Positions 17,590 through 26,830 of a stretch of 64,000 nucleotides of DNA are shown here, in pieces. Origin of the DNA: Chitinophagaceae bacterium (GTDB lineage: Bacteria > Bacteroidota > Bacteroidia > Chitinophagales > Chitinophagaceae); assembly GCA_023957155.1 (NCBI GenBank), contig JAMLHK010000001.1, positions 434,001 to 498,000 of the forward strand, read 5' to 3'. The first letter of the stretch is position 1, and each line of letters begins with the position of its first letter. The position numbers and the translations under genes are program-made. Below the pieces are notes generated by a model. That model was given only the letters and a program-made list of their open reading frames with translations. It made no database searches and was not told the origin of the DNA.

Positions 17590-17618
17590 TAACTGCAAGG
17601 CACAGTACGGGAGATAAA

Positions 17619-18794
17619 TTATCTTAAATTGACATTGCAATTATCACAATCAATAGTGATCTTTGCAAAGGGAGCAGTGCCGGACTTAGCCGTAAATCCG
17701 GGAGCAGTAAGACTGGAAGTGTTCCCGCCTGTAGGATTTCCTTTTTCGTCCGTCTCATTCTTTTCGAACGGTGCAAAGCAGGTGGAATGCTCTCCAGTGA
17801 ACCGGACCGTGTATCCTTTCAGAGACCGCAACGGGATCTGAACATTAGCAAATGTGTTGATCACTTCTATATTTTTTAGGCTATCGGTCGTCTGGAGGAT
17901 CCGCAAATCGGCATTCTCACCCTTCATCTGTATTCCTCCTGTCAGCCTGTCAATCTGCAAATGCCCGAACTTCTTTATTACATCTGCCTCCTGCAACGAA
18001 TCAATATTGATTTTGTCGCCCTCACTATCCACCTGCGCATAACTTCCCCCGGCGTAATCAATCGTTGAAGTAACCGACTTAATATAAAGCCTGTCAATGC
18101 TTCCGCCGGATAAAGTACCGTTCTTAAAATCTATTTGGGCAATTTTGCAGTTCCCCACGCTTACCGTTGAATTTTCAGCTTCCAGCTTCAAATGGTTACC
18201 ATCAGGCAGGCTCAGCGTAGACCCCTTAAGAACTGCCGTCATCTTCCCGAACTCAGGATTTACAACTACATCAGAATACGCATTGTAAACATTAAATGTG
18301 GTGTGCTCCGGGATCGAAACGATGATTGTAAAATCTACCCGCTGTTTACTCAGTTCATTTAAGATTTCCCCCCGCCTTTTTACTACAGGGTCGTCAGGAT
18401 TTCGCTGCGCCTCCCTGGCCCGGCGTACAACCTCGCCGTCTATGGCAAAATTGTCCCGATGCCCCTTTAACCATTCTTTTGACAGCCCGGCCACGCCGGG
18501 AGCATACACTTCCACAACACCCTTTTTAGAGCTATCAATCCCGATCATTAAAAGATCCATCCAATCAATATCATCAGCGTTCTCTATCCTGGCATCAAAA
18601 ACAAGCTGTAACCCTACTTTATTTTTTGCGCCATTCTTTACGATAATATTGCGCTTGGAGCTGATAATATCAACAGTTTCCACCGACCCGAATGAAAAGA
18701 CTTTATTTACCCTGATCGTATGGGTCTTTTTCTGCCCAAACAAAACCCCTGTGGTTATTGACAGGATGAGTACTGATACTATTCTTAAAACCAT
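17619..18794 (-). CDS. Exported DUF4097-like protein of an ECF sigma module
   Basis: A 391-residue secreted protein with a Sec signal (VSVLILSITTGVLFGQ). The mature part is a long series of short beta strands with aspartate and asparagine turns (HTIRVNKVFSFGSVETVDI, FNVYNAYSDVVVNPEF, TIDYAGGSYAQVDSEGDKI), like the beta-solenoid DUF4097 or auto-transporter-adhesin-like proteins that often follow anti-sigma genes in Bacteroidota. The segment ISIPEHTTFNVYNAYSDV-type text is typical. It starts 11 bp after the anti-sigma-like gene and is most likely its operon partner and target. Function is unknown; a role in envelope sensing is inferred from context. Confidence 0.7.
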   Translation of the reverse strand: MVLRIVSVLILSITTGVLFGQKKTHTIRVNKVFSFGSVETVDIISSKRNIIVKNGAKNKVGLQLVFDARIENADDIDWMDLLMIGIDSSKKGVVEVYAPGVAGLSKEWLKGHRDNFAIDGEVVRRAREAQRNPDDPVVKRRGEILNELSKQRVDFTIIVSIPEHTTFNVYNAYSDVVVNPEFGKMTAVLKGSTLSLPDGNHLKLEAENSTVSVGNCKIAQIDFKNGTLSGGSIDRLYIKSVTSTIDYAGGSYAQVDSEGDKINIDSLQEADVIKKFGHLQIDRLTGGIQMKGENADLRILQTTDSLKNIEVINTFANVQIPLRSLKGYTVRFTGEHSTCFAPFEKNETDEKGNPTGGNTSSLTAPGFTAKSGTAPFAKITIDCDNCNVNLR

Positions 18795-18805
18795 GACAAA
18801 AAAAT

Positions 18806-19534
18806 TTATATGCTTATAAAGTAGTGTGCATCAGCATTAAAATGGGGCAGTTGCATGATCCGGGCATTCATCTTTTCAATCTCAAACTGAAGCTGGCTAA
18901 GCAAAAAATACTTTTGCTGATGAAATAATGAAAATATAGCATTGAACTCCTCCTTATTTTCTCCCAGCTCTCCCTTTAATTTTTGCTCATCCGCAACGAT
19001 CTTATGGTATTGATCAATGAATACATTAAAATAATCCGGCCGGTCGGCGTACACCGGAATAGACCGGATGGTGCGAATTTTATGATCGAGATCGTTATCA
19101 GGATCACCATGCAAGCCGGGATCCTGTTCTCCCGCAACCGGCTCTTTTATTTTGTGGTCGCTTTTTTTAGTGAGCACCGGTTCCTTCCATTCAATCCTGT
19201 TCTGTTCGGTATCCTGCTGTAATGATTGCAGAAGTGTTGAACTATCTTTTTCAGCAGGAAAAACGTCTTCCAAACTCCTGATATTCGTATTTGCAGTTTT
19301 TCCAGGGGTAACTGCATCCCCGCTTTCTGATGGATGCAGGATAGGTGTAATATAAACCACAACCAACACCGCCGCTGCAATGGTTGCCGCAGCCCAATAT
19401 GCCCCTATCTGCCAGACCGGCTTTCTTCGGATCGGAGACAAATTTTGACGGATTTGTTCCCATACCTCTTCTTCCCGGAACTCCTCTTCCAGCTCGTGCT
19501 TATGGTCGTATATATAGTTTTTAAAGCGATCCAT
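18806..19534 (-). CDS. Single-pass membrane protein, probable anti-sigma factor
   Basis: The 242-residue protein has a cytoplasmic N-terminus of about 45 residues (FKNYIYDHKHELEEEFREEE), one membrane helix at about 46-66 (AAATIAAAVLVVVYI) and a charged external domain rich in Gln, Glu and Lys, likely helical. The layout matches anti-sigma factors although no ZAS zinc motif (HxxxCxxC) is present. Its start overlaps the sigma gene end by 14 bp, so the two are translationally coupled. It would hold the partner sigma factor at the membrane. Confidence 0.72.
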   Translation of the reverse strand: MDRFKNYIYDHKHELEEEFREEEVWEQIRQNLSPIRRKPVWQIGAYWAAATIAAAVLVVVYITPILHPSESGDAVTPGKTANTNIRSLEDVFPAEKDSSTLLQSLQQDTEQNRIEWKEPVLTKKSDHKIKEPVAGEQDPGLHGDPDNDLDHKIRTIRSIPVYADRPDYFNVFIDQYHKIVADEQKLKGELGENKEEFNAIFSLFHQQKYFLLSQLQFEIEKMNARIMQLPHFNADAHYFISI

Positions 19535-20078
19535 TTTGCGCTAAAATTTTAGTCAGACTTTTCTTCAATAATGCTCTCGCCCGTTTGTATTGACTTTTGG
19601 AGGTAGATTCGGAGATACCAAACAATGCGGCAATCTCAGCATGTGAATAGTCCTCCGTTACGTACAGCGAAAATATTTGCCTGCATCCATAAGGGAGCCT
19701 GCTGATCTCCGCGCCTATCTGTGCCATACTGATTCCCTGAAACCATTCGTCTTCATCTTCCCCTGTATCATCGTACATACATTCCGTCAGTTCCACCCAC
19801 CGTATATTCTTTCGGATGTGTTTTACACACTGACTTACTACAATTTTCTTCAACCAACCCGAGAACCGGGTTTTGTCTTTTATGGTATCCAGGCTTTTAA
19901 ACACAATTACAAAAGCATCCTGCAAAACATCTTCGGCATCCTCCCTGTTCTCCACCATTCTCAGGCAAACATTGTACATCGCCTTCCCGAAGCGATCATA
20001 AATACACCTTTGGGCACCGGGATCGCCTTTACATGCCTTATCTACAATTTGTGGAAGTATATCGTCTTGAATTTTCAC
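19521..20078 (-). CDS. ECF RNA polymerase sigma factor
   Basis: This 185-residue protein has sigma region 2 (YNVCLRMVENREDAEDVLQD, AFVIVFKSLDTIKDKTRFSG) and region 4 with its helix-turn-helix (LPYGCRQIFSLYVTEDYSHA, EIAALFGISESTSKSQYKRA). It directs RNA polymerase to a small regulon, probably including its own operon. The downstream genes encode a membrane anti-sigma-like protein and a DUF4097-like exported protein, a common three-gene envelope-response unit in this phylum. It is unrelated in sequence to the PUL sigma factor at 58.3-58.9 kb. Confidence 0.92.
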   Translation of the reverse strand: MKIQDDILPQIVDKACKGDPGAQRCIYDRFGKAMYNVCLRMVENREDAEDVLQDAFVIVFKSLDTIKDKTRFSGWLKKIVVSQCVKHIRKNIRWVELTECMYDDTGEDEDEWFQGISMAQIGAEISRLPYGCRQIFSLYVTEDYSHAEIAALFGISESTSKSQYKRARALLKKSLTKILAQNGSL

Positions 20079-20189
20079 GCTCTATTAAGTAAGAGACATA
20101 AACCTGGAAAAAGTTGGAAAAAATAAAAAAATATATAGAGCTTCTCAGGATACTCACCCCCAGCCTGCTCCGGGCACCCGGCTCAACTG

Positions 20190-20207
20190 ATCGCCGAAAA
20201 CGGCGAT
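20190..20207 (-). terminator. Candidate terminator hairpin of the ClC gene
   Basis: A perfect hairpin with arms ATCGCCG and CGGCGAT and a four-base loop lies 15 bp beyond the ClC stop codon, between it and the sigma gene. No T-run follows. A second short palindrome, CCGGGCACCCGG, lies next to it at 20170-20181. Confidence 0.45.
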
Positions 20208-20222
20208 GAAGGTCACTCCCCT

Positions 20223-22112
20223 CTATTTATCTTTTATCTTCATGGAAGTCATCAGCTTTTGTCCCCGCAACAATATTTTCAGTCCTCTTCTTTTTAAGGA
20301 AATGTCGGGGTGTTTTTTTACATGCTCATCCATATTTTTTTTGTACGAGGCGATGATCTCCCGGTAAGACAGGATACCGACAATGGCATTATTATTTTCT
20401 TTCGATACCACAGGCAGCACATCTGTATTTTCTTTTGCCATGATCTCCACTGCCGTACGCAGGCTGCTTCCTGTGCCAACAGAAATATTTTTGCGTTTGA
20501 TAAGCGTCCCTATCCTGCTGCCGTCATGTTGCAGATTACTGAATAAGGTAGAGGAGCTGAGTATTCCTTTATATTCCCCTTCATTACCGGAAATAATAAA
20601 ATAGTTGCTGCGGTACTCAGGCTCTTCATCAAGCCATTCTTTTATTTCTTTAACTGTGTTATCCTCACTCAGCACTATGCCATTTTCTTTAATTACCTGC
20701 TCTACTGCAATCTTTTCCAGGATATCGGGCTCATACGAATGCGGAGTTTTTACGCCTCTTCGCGCGATCTTTTCCGTCATGATGGTGTTTTCCATTATAA
20801 AGAAGGAAACAAAATACGAAGCGGCGCAGGCTGCCAGCAATGGCAACAGCGCATTGGACTGAGCAGTAGTTTCCAGCGCAAAAATAATAGAAGTAAGCAA
20901 GGCCCTGGAAGCGCCGGCAAACATAGCCGACATGCCTATCAACGCTGCTAATGGAATGGTAACACCACTTTGCGGAAAAAAATAAAGCACAGCGCTCCCC
21001 AGCAAAACACCAACAGCTCCGCCTATGGTAAGCAACGGTGCCAGTGTGCCGCCGGATGTGCCGCTCCCCAGGGCAACAGACCATGATAGAAATTTGAGTA
21101 AGCACAAAGACCATACAACACGGATGGTAAGCTCACCCGACAGGATATTGGTTATATTTTCATATCCTACGCCCAGCGTTTCGGGCGAAAAATAACCTAT
21201 GATGCCAACAACCAGCCCGCCGATAGCAGGCCACCACATCCAGTGAACAGGCAATTGCTCAAATCCATCCTCGATATAATAAACAATTTTAGTAACCAAA
21301 ACCGACAACACACCAATAACAATGCCCATTCCGCTATATGCCGCCAGCGCCGTATTAGAAGGAGTGGCAATAATATGCTTAATGGCAAATACCGGCTCTG
21401 ACCCAAACAAAAGATGGTGCCCCGCCGCGCCGGTAATACATGCGAGCGCTACGGGAATGATAGAGCGCGGTGAAAATTCAAATAACAACAATTCCACTGC
21501 CAGGAAAATAGCGGCGATCGGAGTTCCAAAAATAGCCGACATGCCTGCCGTGGCGCCCGCCGCCAATAATATCTTCCGTTCGTTATGGGTGATCCTCATC
21601 AACTGACCCAGGGTAGAGCCCAATGCGCCGCCGGTAGCTATTATGGGTCCTTCTGCTCCAAACGGGCCACCGGTGCCGATAGATACAGCCGATGACAATG
21701 GTTTTAAATAAGTAATGGTAGGTTTTATTTTACTCTGATTGGTGAGTATTTGCTCCATGGCTTCCGGAATGCCATGCCCTCTTATAGCTTTTGAGCCATA
21801 CAGGGCCATGAAGCCAACGATCACTCCACCTATTGCAGGAATGGCAATGACCCATAACCCCAACGTATGATGAACAGGAGTGGAATGTGCCACGGAAAAG
21901 CTTCCGTAAAAGGAAATATTTGTAATGAGGTCAATAAGCCGGATCAGCAGTTTGGCGATAAAACTGATACAAACGGCTACCAGCACTGCCAATGCAGAAA
22001 TCGTTACCAATCTTTTTTTGTCCCGGGCCACCAGCGGCTGATCCATCCCCGCTTCAATAGCTGGATTCAATGAAACGGAAACAGGAATGCCCTTGTTCAG
22101 GATTTTGGTCAT
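20223..22112 (-). CDS. ClC-family chloride channel or H+/Cl- antiporter with C-terminal CBS domains
   Basis: A 629-residue inner-membrane protein. The ClC filter motifs are recognisable: RGHGIPEAME (GSGIP region), GTGGPFGAEGPIIATGG (GxEGP region with the gating glutamate) and GSGTSGGTLAPLLTIGG (GxFxP region). The internal glutamate AIFLAVELLLFEF is consistent with the proton path of transporters. About ten to twelve hydrophobic helices are followed from about residue 450 by a pair of CBS domains (EWLDEEPEYRSNYFIISG, RTAVEIMAKENTDVLPVVSK) that bind nucleotides and regulate gating. It moves chloride, perhaps in exchange for protons. It lies alone on the minus strand, with nearly 290 bp before the next gene. 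Confidence 0.93.
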   Translation of the reverse strand: MTKILNKGIPVSVSLNPAIEAGMDQPLVARDKKRLVTISALAVLVAVCISFIAKLLIRLIDLITNISFYGSFSVAHSTPVHHTLGLWVIAIPAIGGVIVGFMALYGSKAIRGHGIPEAMEQILTNQSKIKPTITYLKPLSSAVSIGTGGPFGAEGPIIATGGALGSTLGQLMRITHNERKILLAAGATAGMSAIFGTPIAAIFLAVELLLFEFSPRSIIPVALACITGAAGHHLLFGSEPVFAIKHIIATPSNTALAAYSGMGIVIGVLSVLVTKIVYYIEDGFEQLPVHWMWWPAIGGLVVGIIGYFSPETLGVGYENITNILSGELTIRVVWSLCLLKFLSWSVALGSGTSGGTLAPLLTIGGAVGVLLGSAVLYFFPQSGVTIPLAALIGMSAMFAGASRALLTSIIFALETTAQSNALLPLLAACAASYFVSFFIMENTIMTEKIARRGVKTPHSYEPDILEKIAVEQVIKENGIVLSEDNTVKEIKEWLDEEPEYRSNYFIISGNEGEYKGILSSSTLFSNLQHDGSRIGTLIKRKNISVGTGSSLRTAVEIMAKENTDVLPVVSKENNNAIVGILSYREIIASYKKNMDEHVKKHPDISLKRRGLKILLRGQKLMTSMKIKDK

Positions 22113-22398
22113 TGACTATTTGTTCTTTTTTTCTGCCTGTGCAGCATCAGGAATAGGAAAGTCGGTACAGGGAACGGTTTACCCGGTTTTGAAAGTGACG
22201 AAGGTAAGCACTAAAGAGCAAAATGTATTGCACGCTGACATAAGACACTGGTGTTAGAATGGAAGGATATGCCGGACAACATATTCAGGGATAAGATGAA
22301 AGATATCCGCACCTGCGCATTACTTATTTAAGGCTAAAATTTGAAGCTAAAACAAGACACCTGTTTTTATCAAACCGTTCCGTTAATTGTTCCGTATG

Positions 22399-23559
22399 CT
22401 AATTGATTTCCAGTATCGTTCCGGCTATATGTCGTATGCCGTTTTCTATATTATAATAATAGACTACCAATACCCGGTTATTATCTAACAATACCGGCCA
22501 GGTATACCCGATGTCAGTACTTCCGCCATCTTCTCTTAATATCATCTCAGGCGCGGTTGTAAAGTCGGTACATTCTGCATTTAATACCCGTGCCCGGATG
22601 CCAAAAGGTTTATGCCGGTAGCCATAGGTAATTAATACCCTGCCATCGGGCAGCTGCAGTGCGTTCATCGGGTGCCCTTTAAAACCCATGGACTGCCAGG
22701 TAAACGTTTTCCCTCTATCTGTTGAGCGGGCGATCACCGCATTATGTTCAAATCCGGCTGTTCTTAAAAATCCCACTATATCTCCTTTGGGTGTTTCTAT
22801 AACGGACGCTTCATTGAATGATACTTTAGGATCCCGGGCTACTTCTCCGGAGTACTGCCAGGTTAAGCCTTTGTCTTTAGAAGTAATTAAATAATTAGAG
22901 GTCTTCTTCTCACTGTCACTTGCAGCTACTATCCACAGCACCCTGCCATCCCTGGCTTCATACATTGCTCCCCGGTTATACGCGGGTACTTTTTGTCCAT
23001 ACGCATTGTAACGGATCTCCGGGGCTATGGAAAGAGGATAAATCGCGTCACTCCAGATTCTCCCCCCATCGGATGACCTGACGAGATAACCTCCAAGAAA
23101 TATATAGCCGGAGCCGGAATAGGGCTTTCTCAAATTAGCTATCCCTTCCTCATTTACCCGCTGCCATCCATAGCTGGCGCATAATATCGTACCGTCTTTT
23201 AACTGGATGAGACAGGGATCCTGGGAACCACCAAAAGGATGTGCATAAATCAGCTCCGGCTTGTTCGTCCAGTGCTCCCCGTCCGTAGACCTTACCGCAA
23301 CAAGATAACTGTTATGGTCGGTATGGTCATTTCTTTTTTCACCAAAGATCATCCTGTTGGGCGCTCTCCGGAATGCGAGCAATAATTCTCCATCAGGCTT
23401 CCGGATCACAGAGGGGAAGCAGCTGTAAAAAGCGGTATCAGCATAAATTACAACGTCTTTAATTTTTTTTAGGGCCGGCGACATATTACCCTGTCCATAA
23501 ACCATCGAAAAGCAAAACAATCCCGCAACCACTGTGCTGAATTTCCTGGTCATACCCAT
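22399..23559 (-). CDS. Exported sialidase-like (BNR/Asp-box) protein
   Basis: The 386-residue product has a signal peptide (VVAGLFCFSMVYGQ) and a six-bladed sialidase-type propeller with four Asp-box motifs (RSTDGEHW, RSSDGGRIW, TSKDKGLTW, RSTDRGKTF). An arginine-rich start of blade one (SVIRKPDGELLLAFRRAP) is present. Such proteins range from neuraminidases to other exo-glycosidases and lyases; the sialic acid arginine triad cannot be confirmed by eye, so the substrate is open. An alternative start (MTRKF) is two codons later. It follows the TIM-barrel lipoprotein gene by 88 bp and probably belongs to the same transcription unit as the second RidA. Confidence 0.82.
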   Translation of the reverse strand: MGMTRKFSTVVAGLFCFSMVYGQGNMSPALKKIKDVVIYADTAFYSCFPSVIRKPDGELLLAFRRAPNRMIFGEKRNDHTDHNSYLVAVRSTDGEHWTNKPELIYAHPFGGSQDPCLIQLKDGTILCASYGWQRVNEEGIANLRKPYSGSGYIFLGGYLVRSSDGGRIWSDAIYPLSIAPEIRYNAYGQKVPAYNRGAMYEARDGRVLWIVAASDSEKKTSNYLITSKDKGLTWQYSGEVARDPKVSFNEASVIETPKGDIVGFLRTAGFEHNAVIARSTDRGKTFTWQSMGFKGHPMNALQLPDGRVLITYGYRHKPFGIRARVLNAECTDFTTAPEMILREDGGSTDIGYTWPVLLDNNRVLVVYYYNIENGIRHIAGTILEIN

Positions 23560-23647
23560 TTAGTTTAAGTGCTTAATATATAAATTACACGATTGTATTA
23601 CACGGGATAAATGTCCGGGTAAATACCGATCCTGCAAAAACAGGAGT

Positions 23648-25270
23648 TTAAAAAAATCCGTTGGTTTCCACCGGGCCGTATTTCAATACCAGCTCCACCC
23701 GTTCCAACATCGTTTCGCCGGACGAAGAAAAATGTATTTCATTTTTCCCTTTTCTCAGGGAAGAAGGAGACACTTTAAACGCCCATTCTTTCTGATTATC
23801 CTTCAATCCCCTAACCTTATCGTATAAGCGGGGCAAGGAGCTGTCTGCAAGGCTGGTATGTTCTCCATTCACAGATACGTCCAGTCCGTCCGTACTACCC
23901 GAACGGATAAATAATATCACTTCTTCCGGCTGGTCGGCATCCACATCATCTCCTACAAAAACAGATACCACACCCTCATTACTTATTTTTAACGGTAGCG
24001 GGGTATTGGGAAGCACTTCGTAGGAGGCTGCGCCGTCCGACAGGCAGTACACTTTATTTCGCTTTCTCAGGGTTTCTACAGATCCCAACTCCTGTAACAG
24101 CTCAGGCGCTATAGTACGACAAACCACCGTTCCTTCTTCGGGTTGTAATTGCTGTCCTGCCTCATTGTAAGCCGTCAGAAAATAATTGAACAGCAGGGTA
24201 CCTGTGGCTCCCTGTGCCAGCGCATGAGACGCCATCCCCCTGTACATGCCATGCGACCACACTTCCCTGGGACGATAACTGCCGTCATCTATCGTTGTGT
24301 ATACGGGAATGTCCGCACCAAGCGTTGCTTTAAAAGCTTCTACGTCCATTGCCGGGTCTCCACTCCAGTGTACACCCATTGTTAAAAAATCAACTAAACC
24401 CGCTTTTACCCATTCCTGCACATCTAACCCTTTTTTCCTGCAATCGCTTATAGTTGCGGGAACACGGGCTGTAAGCAATATCTTTTTTTTGTACACTTTA
24501 CCAACGGAATCCGCAACCTGCTTAACCGCCTGTACCAATGAAGTGATCAGCGGGGCATTCTTTTCTGCTTCAGCACGTTTAAAGTAAACAATAAAACGCA
24601 TAAAATCCAGCTCATACCCGTCTATCAATGCACCATATTTTTCTAACTGCTCCCTGATAATACCCAACTTATACGCCCGTACTTCGGGATGGGCAAAATC
24701 AAGCGCTCTCGAAGCATTCCAACCGGGCAAAGTGGTATCGTTGGTCCAGTATTCGGGATGAGCAATCCAGAAGTCACTGTACTGAACCGTACAATGCCGG
24801 CTGGTGTCTGCAAAATGCAGATCATTCATCCGAAAAGTTATAAATGCCTCCAGTTTCTTTTCTTTAGCCCTTTTCAGCGATGCCTCTACAATATCTGTTC
24901 CTTCCTTGTCTAACCCGATGGCATTATCGTAAAGACGCTTAAACATATTATTAAGCGTAGTATCTTCTCCGCAATTCAGCTGCCCGTTTAAATCATCACC
25001 AATCAGCCTCCCGTATTTGGAGCGGTAATAAAAGAAATCACTGCCCGAACAAATCATATAAGTGGTAACCTGTGAGCCTGCAATCATATCAATATACCGG
25101 TTAAGATCATCCCGTGTTAACGGGCGCTTACCGAACCAGTTATTACCCAAAATTTCCGTACCGTCATTATTGTAAATTAAACGGTGCTTAGTCCTGACGG
25201 GAGTATCGCTGAATTGGCAACCGGTCAACCCAAGCAGCAAAAAAGGAATAAGCATTCTTATGGCAGGCAT
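23648..25270 (-). CDS. Lipoprotein with TIM-barrel glycosidase-like fold
   Basis: A 540-residue protein with a lipobox (LLGLTGC, Cys18). The mature part looks like a GH10-like or GHL-type barrel: EAFITFRMNDLHF, GYELDFMRFIVYFKR (candidate acidic residues), ILLTARVPATISDC and ARKGLDVQEWVKAGLVDFL-type text. The C-terminal 130 residues appear to be a beta-sandwich (RKGKNEIHFSSSGETMLERV). It is probably anchored on the cell surface and acts on a saccharide. It lies 18 bp after RidA copy 2 and should be co-transcribed with it. No exact family is recognised. Confidence 0.68.
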   Translation of the reverse strand: MPAIRMLIPFLLLGLTGCQFSDTPVRTKHRLIYNNDGTEILGNNWFGKRPLTRDDLNRYIDMIAGSQVTTYMICSGSDFFYYRSKYGRLIGDDLNGQLNCGEDTTLNNMFKRLYDNAIGLDKEGTDIVEASLKRAKEKKLEAFITFRMNDLHFADTSRHCTVQYSDFWIAHPEYWTNDTTLPGWNASRALDFAHPEVRAYKLGIIREQLEKYGALIDGYELDFMRFIVYFKRAEAEKNAPLITSLVQAVKQVADSVGKVYKKKILLTARVPATISDCRKKGLDVQEWVKAGLVDFLTMGVHWSGDPAMDVEAFKATLGADIPVYTTIDDGSYRPREVWSHGMYRGMASHALAQGATGTLLFNYFLTAYNEAGQQLQPEEGTVVCRTIAPELLQELGSVETLRKRNKVYCLSDGAASYEVLPNTPLPLKISNEGVVSVFVGDDVDADQPEEVILFIRSGSTDGLDVSVNGEHTSLADSSLPRLYDKVRGLKDNQKEWAFKVSPSSLRKGKNEIHFSSSGETMLERVELVLKYGPVETNGFF

Positions 25271-25288
25271 AAAAGCAAGATTTATATT

Positions 25289-25690
25289 TTATTGTTGATC
25301 CGGTAGCAGGGCGATACAATCAATCTCTACTTTTAAGCCTTCTGCTAAAACAGATTGCACCGTTGTCCTGGTTGGTTTGATACCGGGAAAATACGTTGCA
25401 TAAATTTTATTATACCGGTCAAATTCCCTGATATCACTCAAATGCACTGTACATTTTACCACATCCTGCAGGGAAGCTCCTGCCGCTTCAAGAATAGCTT
25501 TAATATTTTCAAGTGTGCGGGTTGTTTCTTCCTCGATGGTCCCCAATACGAACTTAGAGGTTTTAAAATCTACTGAAGCCTGTCCGCTGACAAATACGAG
25601 GCCATTAACTACCACCGCATCAGAATAAGCTCCGGTAACGAAAGAAGTGTCTCTTTGCGGATGATGAACAGCTTTTTTAACCATAGTCAT
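25289..25690 (-). CDS. RidA/YjgF/TdcF family protein (copy 2)
   Basis: Same length (133 residues) and almost the same text as the copy at 3111-3512: LENIKAILEAAGAS, HLSDI and FPGIKPTRTTVQSVLAEG with the family arginine. It is expected to remove reactive enamines and imines in the cytosol. Here it stands between an SMP-30 gene (71 bp upstream) and the barrel lipoprotein (18 bp downstream), without a neighbouring PLP enzyme, so the reactive intermediate it clears is not evident. Confidence 0.92.
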   Translation of the reverse strand: MTMVKKAVHHPQRDTSFVTGAYSDAVVVNGLVFVSGQASVDFKTSKFVLGTIEEETTRTLENIKAILEAAGASLQDVVKCTVHLSDIREFDRYNKIYATYFPGIKPTRTTVQSVLAEGLKVEIDCIALLPDQQ

Positions 25691-25760
25691 TGTTATTATT
25701 ATTGTGATTGATGAATTATCATATATAAAACAGCGTACGCCGTCCGGGTCCGGAGCTTAT

Positions 25761-26771
25761 TTATCTTGCTCCTTTCACTTCCATCCGTAACGTATATACC
25801 GCTTTTGAAGCCGCGATGAACAAGGTTTTCCTGTCTTTTCCACCAAAACAGATATTACCTACCCAACCTGACGGAACAGGAATATTACCTATCTTTTCCC
25901 CCTTCCGGTCATAAACCGTTACCCCGTTACCTGTAATGTACAGGTTCCCCTTATGATCAAGCGTCATACCATCTGAGCCCTGCATTACAAAAAGCCGGCG
26001 GTTGGTTACACTGCCGTCTTTGTTGATCCGGTAGGTATAGGTTTTACCGGCGCCTATATCGGCCACGTAAAGCGATTTGCCATCGGGCGTTCCGATAATA
26101 CCATTTGGCCGGACGAAATTACTATCCACGATCTGCGCTTCACGGAAGCCTCTCGCTAAGTAATATAAATTTTGTTTTTCCATATCGGGCTTTTTTCTTT
26201 CCCAGTAATCCCGCTGGTAATAAGGATCAGTAAAATAGATACCTCCTTTTTTATCAATCCATAAATCATTCGGACCATTAAAGCGGATACCATTGAAATT
26301 TTTCAGCAGTACCGTAACTTTTTTTTCAGGGCTGATGGACCATAATTCGCTGTTTTCATCCGCACAGGCCACGAGGTTACCTTCATGATCAAAATACAAA
26401 CCATTGGAACGCCCGGATTTGTCCATGAACACGGACAGCTTTCCTTCCGTATCATATTTCCATATTTTATCATTGGGCTGGTCGGTGAAAAATATATTAC
26501 CGGCCCTGTCTGCGGCAGGACCTTCGGTAAAGATAAACCGGTCTGCAACCAGTTGTAATGTTGCTCCCGGGCTGATGAGCTTTGCCAGGCGACTATTGGT
26601 ATCTGCAGGCGATATCCCGATCGGATATGTCATATTCTGTATACCGGGCAGCATTATTCTATCCGCATCCGAAGAAGTGAGATGAACCGCATTATCTTCA
26701 CTCCGCAGATCTACCGGTAAAAAAATAATACCTGAAATAAAAACTAAAGAAACCAGGGTCGCTTTTATCAT
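25761..26771 (-). CDS. Exported SMP-30/gluconolactonase-like protein
   Basis: This 336-residue protein begins with a Sec signal (TLVSLVFISGIIFLP) and carries an SMP-30/gluconolactonase/LRE six-bladed propeller. Likely metal residues lie in FTEGPAADRAG (Glu), RFNGPNDLWID (Asn) and GSDGMTLDHKGNLYI (Asp). It probably opens sugar lactones in the periplasm. The esterase gene ends 59 bp upstream and RidA copy 2 starts 71 bp downstream. As with the aldolase and amidohydrolase at 7-12 kb, export points to sugar-acid conversion outside the cytoplasm. Confidence 0.87.
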   Translation of the reverse strand: MIKATLVSLVFISGIIFLPVDLRSEDNAVHLTSSDADRIMLPGIQNMTYPIGISPADTNSRLAKLISPGATLQLVADRFIFTEGPAADRAGNIFFTDQPNDKIWKYDTEGKLSVFMDKSGRSNGLYFDHEGNLVACADENSELWSISPEKKVTVLLKNFNGIRFNGPNDLWIDKKGGIYFTDPYYQRDYWERKKPDMEKQNLYYLARGFREAQIVDSNFVRPNGIIGTPDGKSLYVADIGAGKTYTYRINKDGSVTNRRLFVMQGSDGMTLDHKGNLYITGNGVTVYDRKGEKIGNIPVPSGWVGNICFGGKDRKTLFIAASKAVYTLRMEVKGAR

Positions 26772-26830
26772 GTCCGGTTATTTTTAAATACAACACACAA
26801 TTTACTTTTTTTTCACCAACCTGTTCATGC

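Noticed and set aside
22320-22345. Sequence ATTACTTATTTAAGGC shared with the RAYT remnant at 15644
   Set aside because: The match is only 16 AT-rich bases and does not extend into the conserved transposase text, so chance is a fair explanation.
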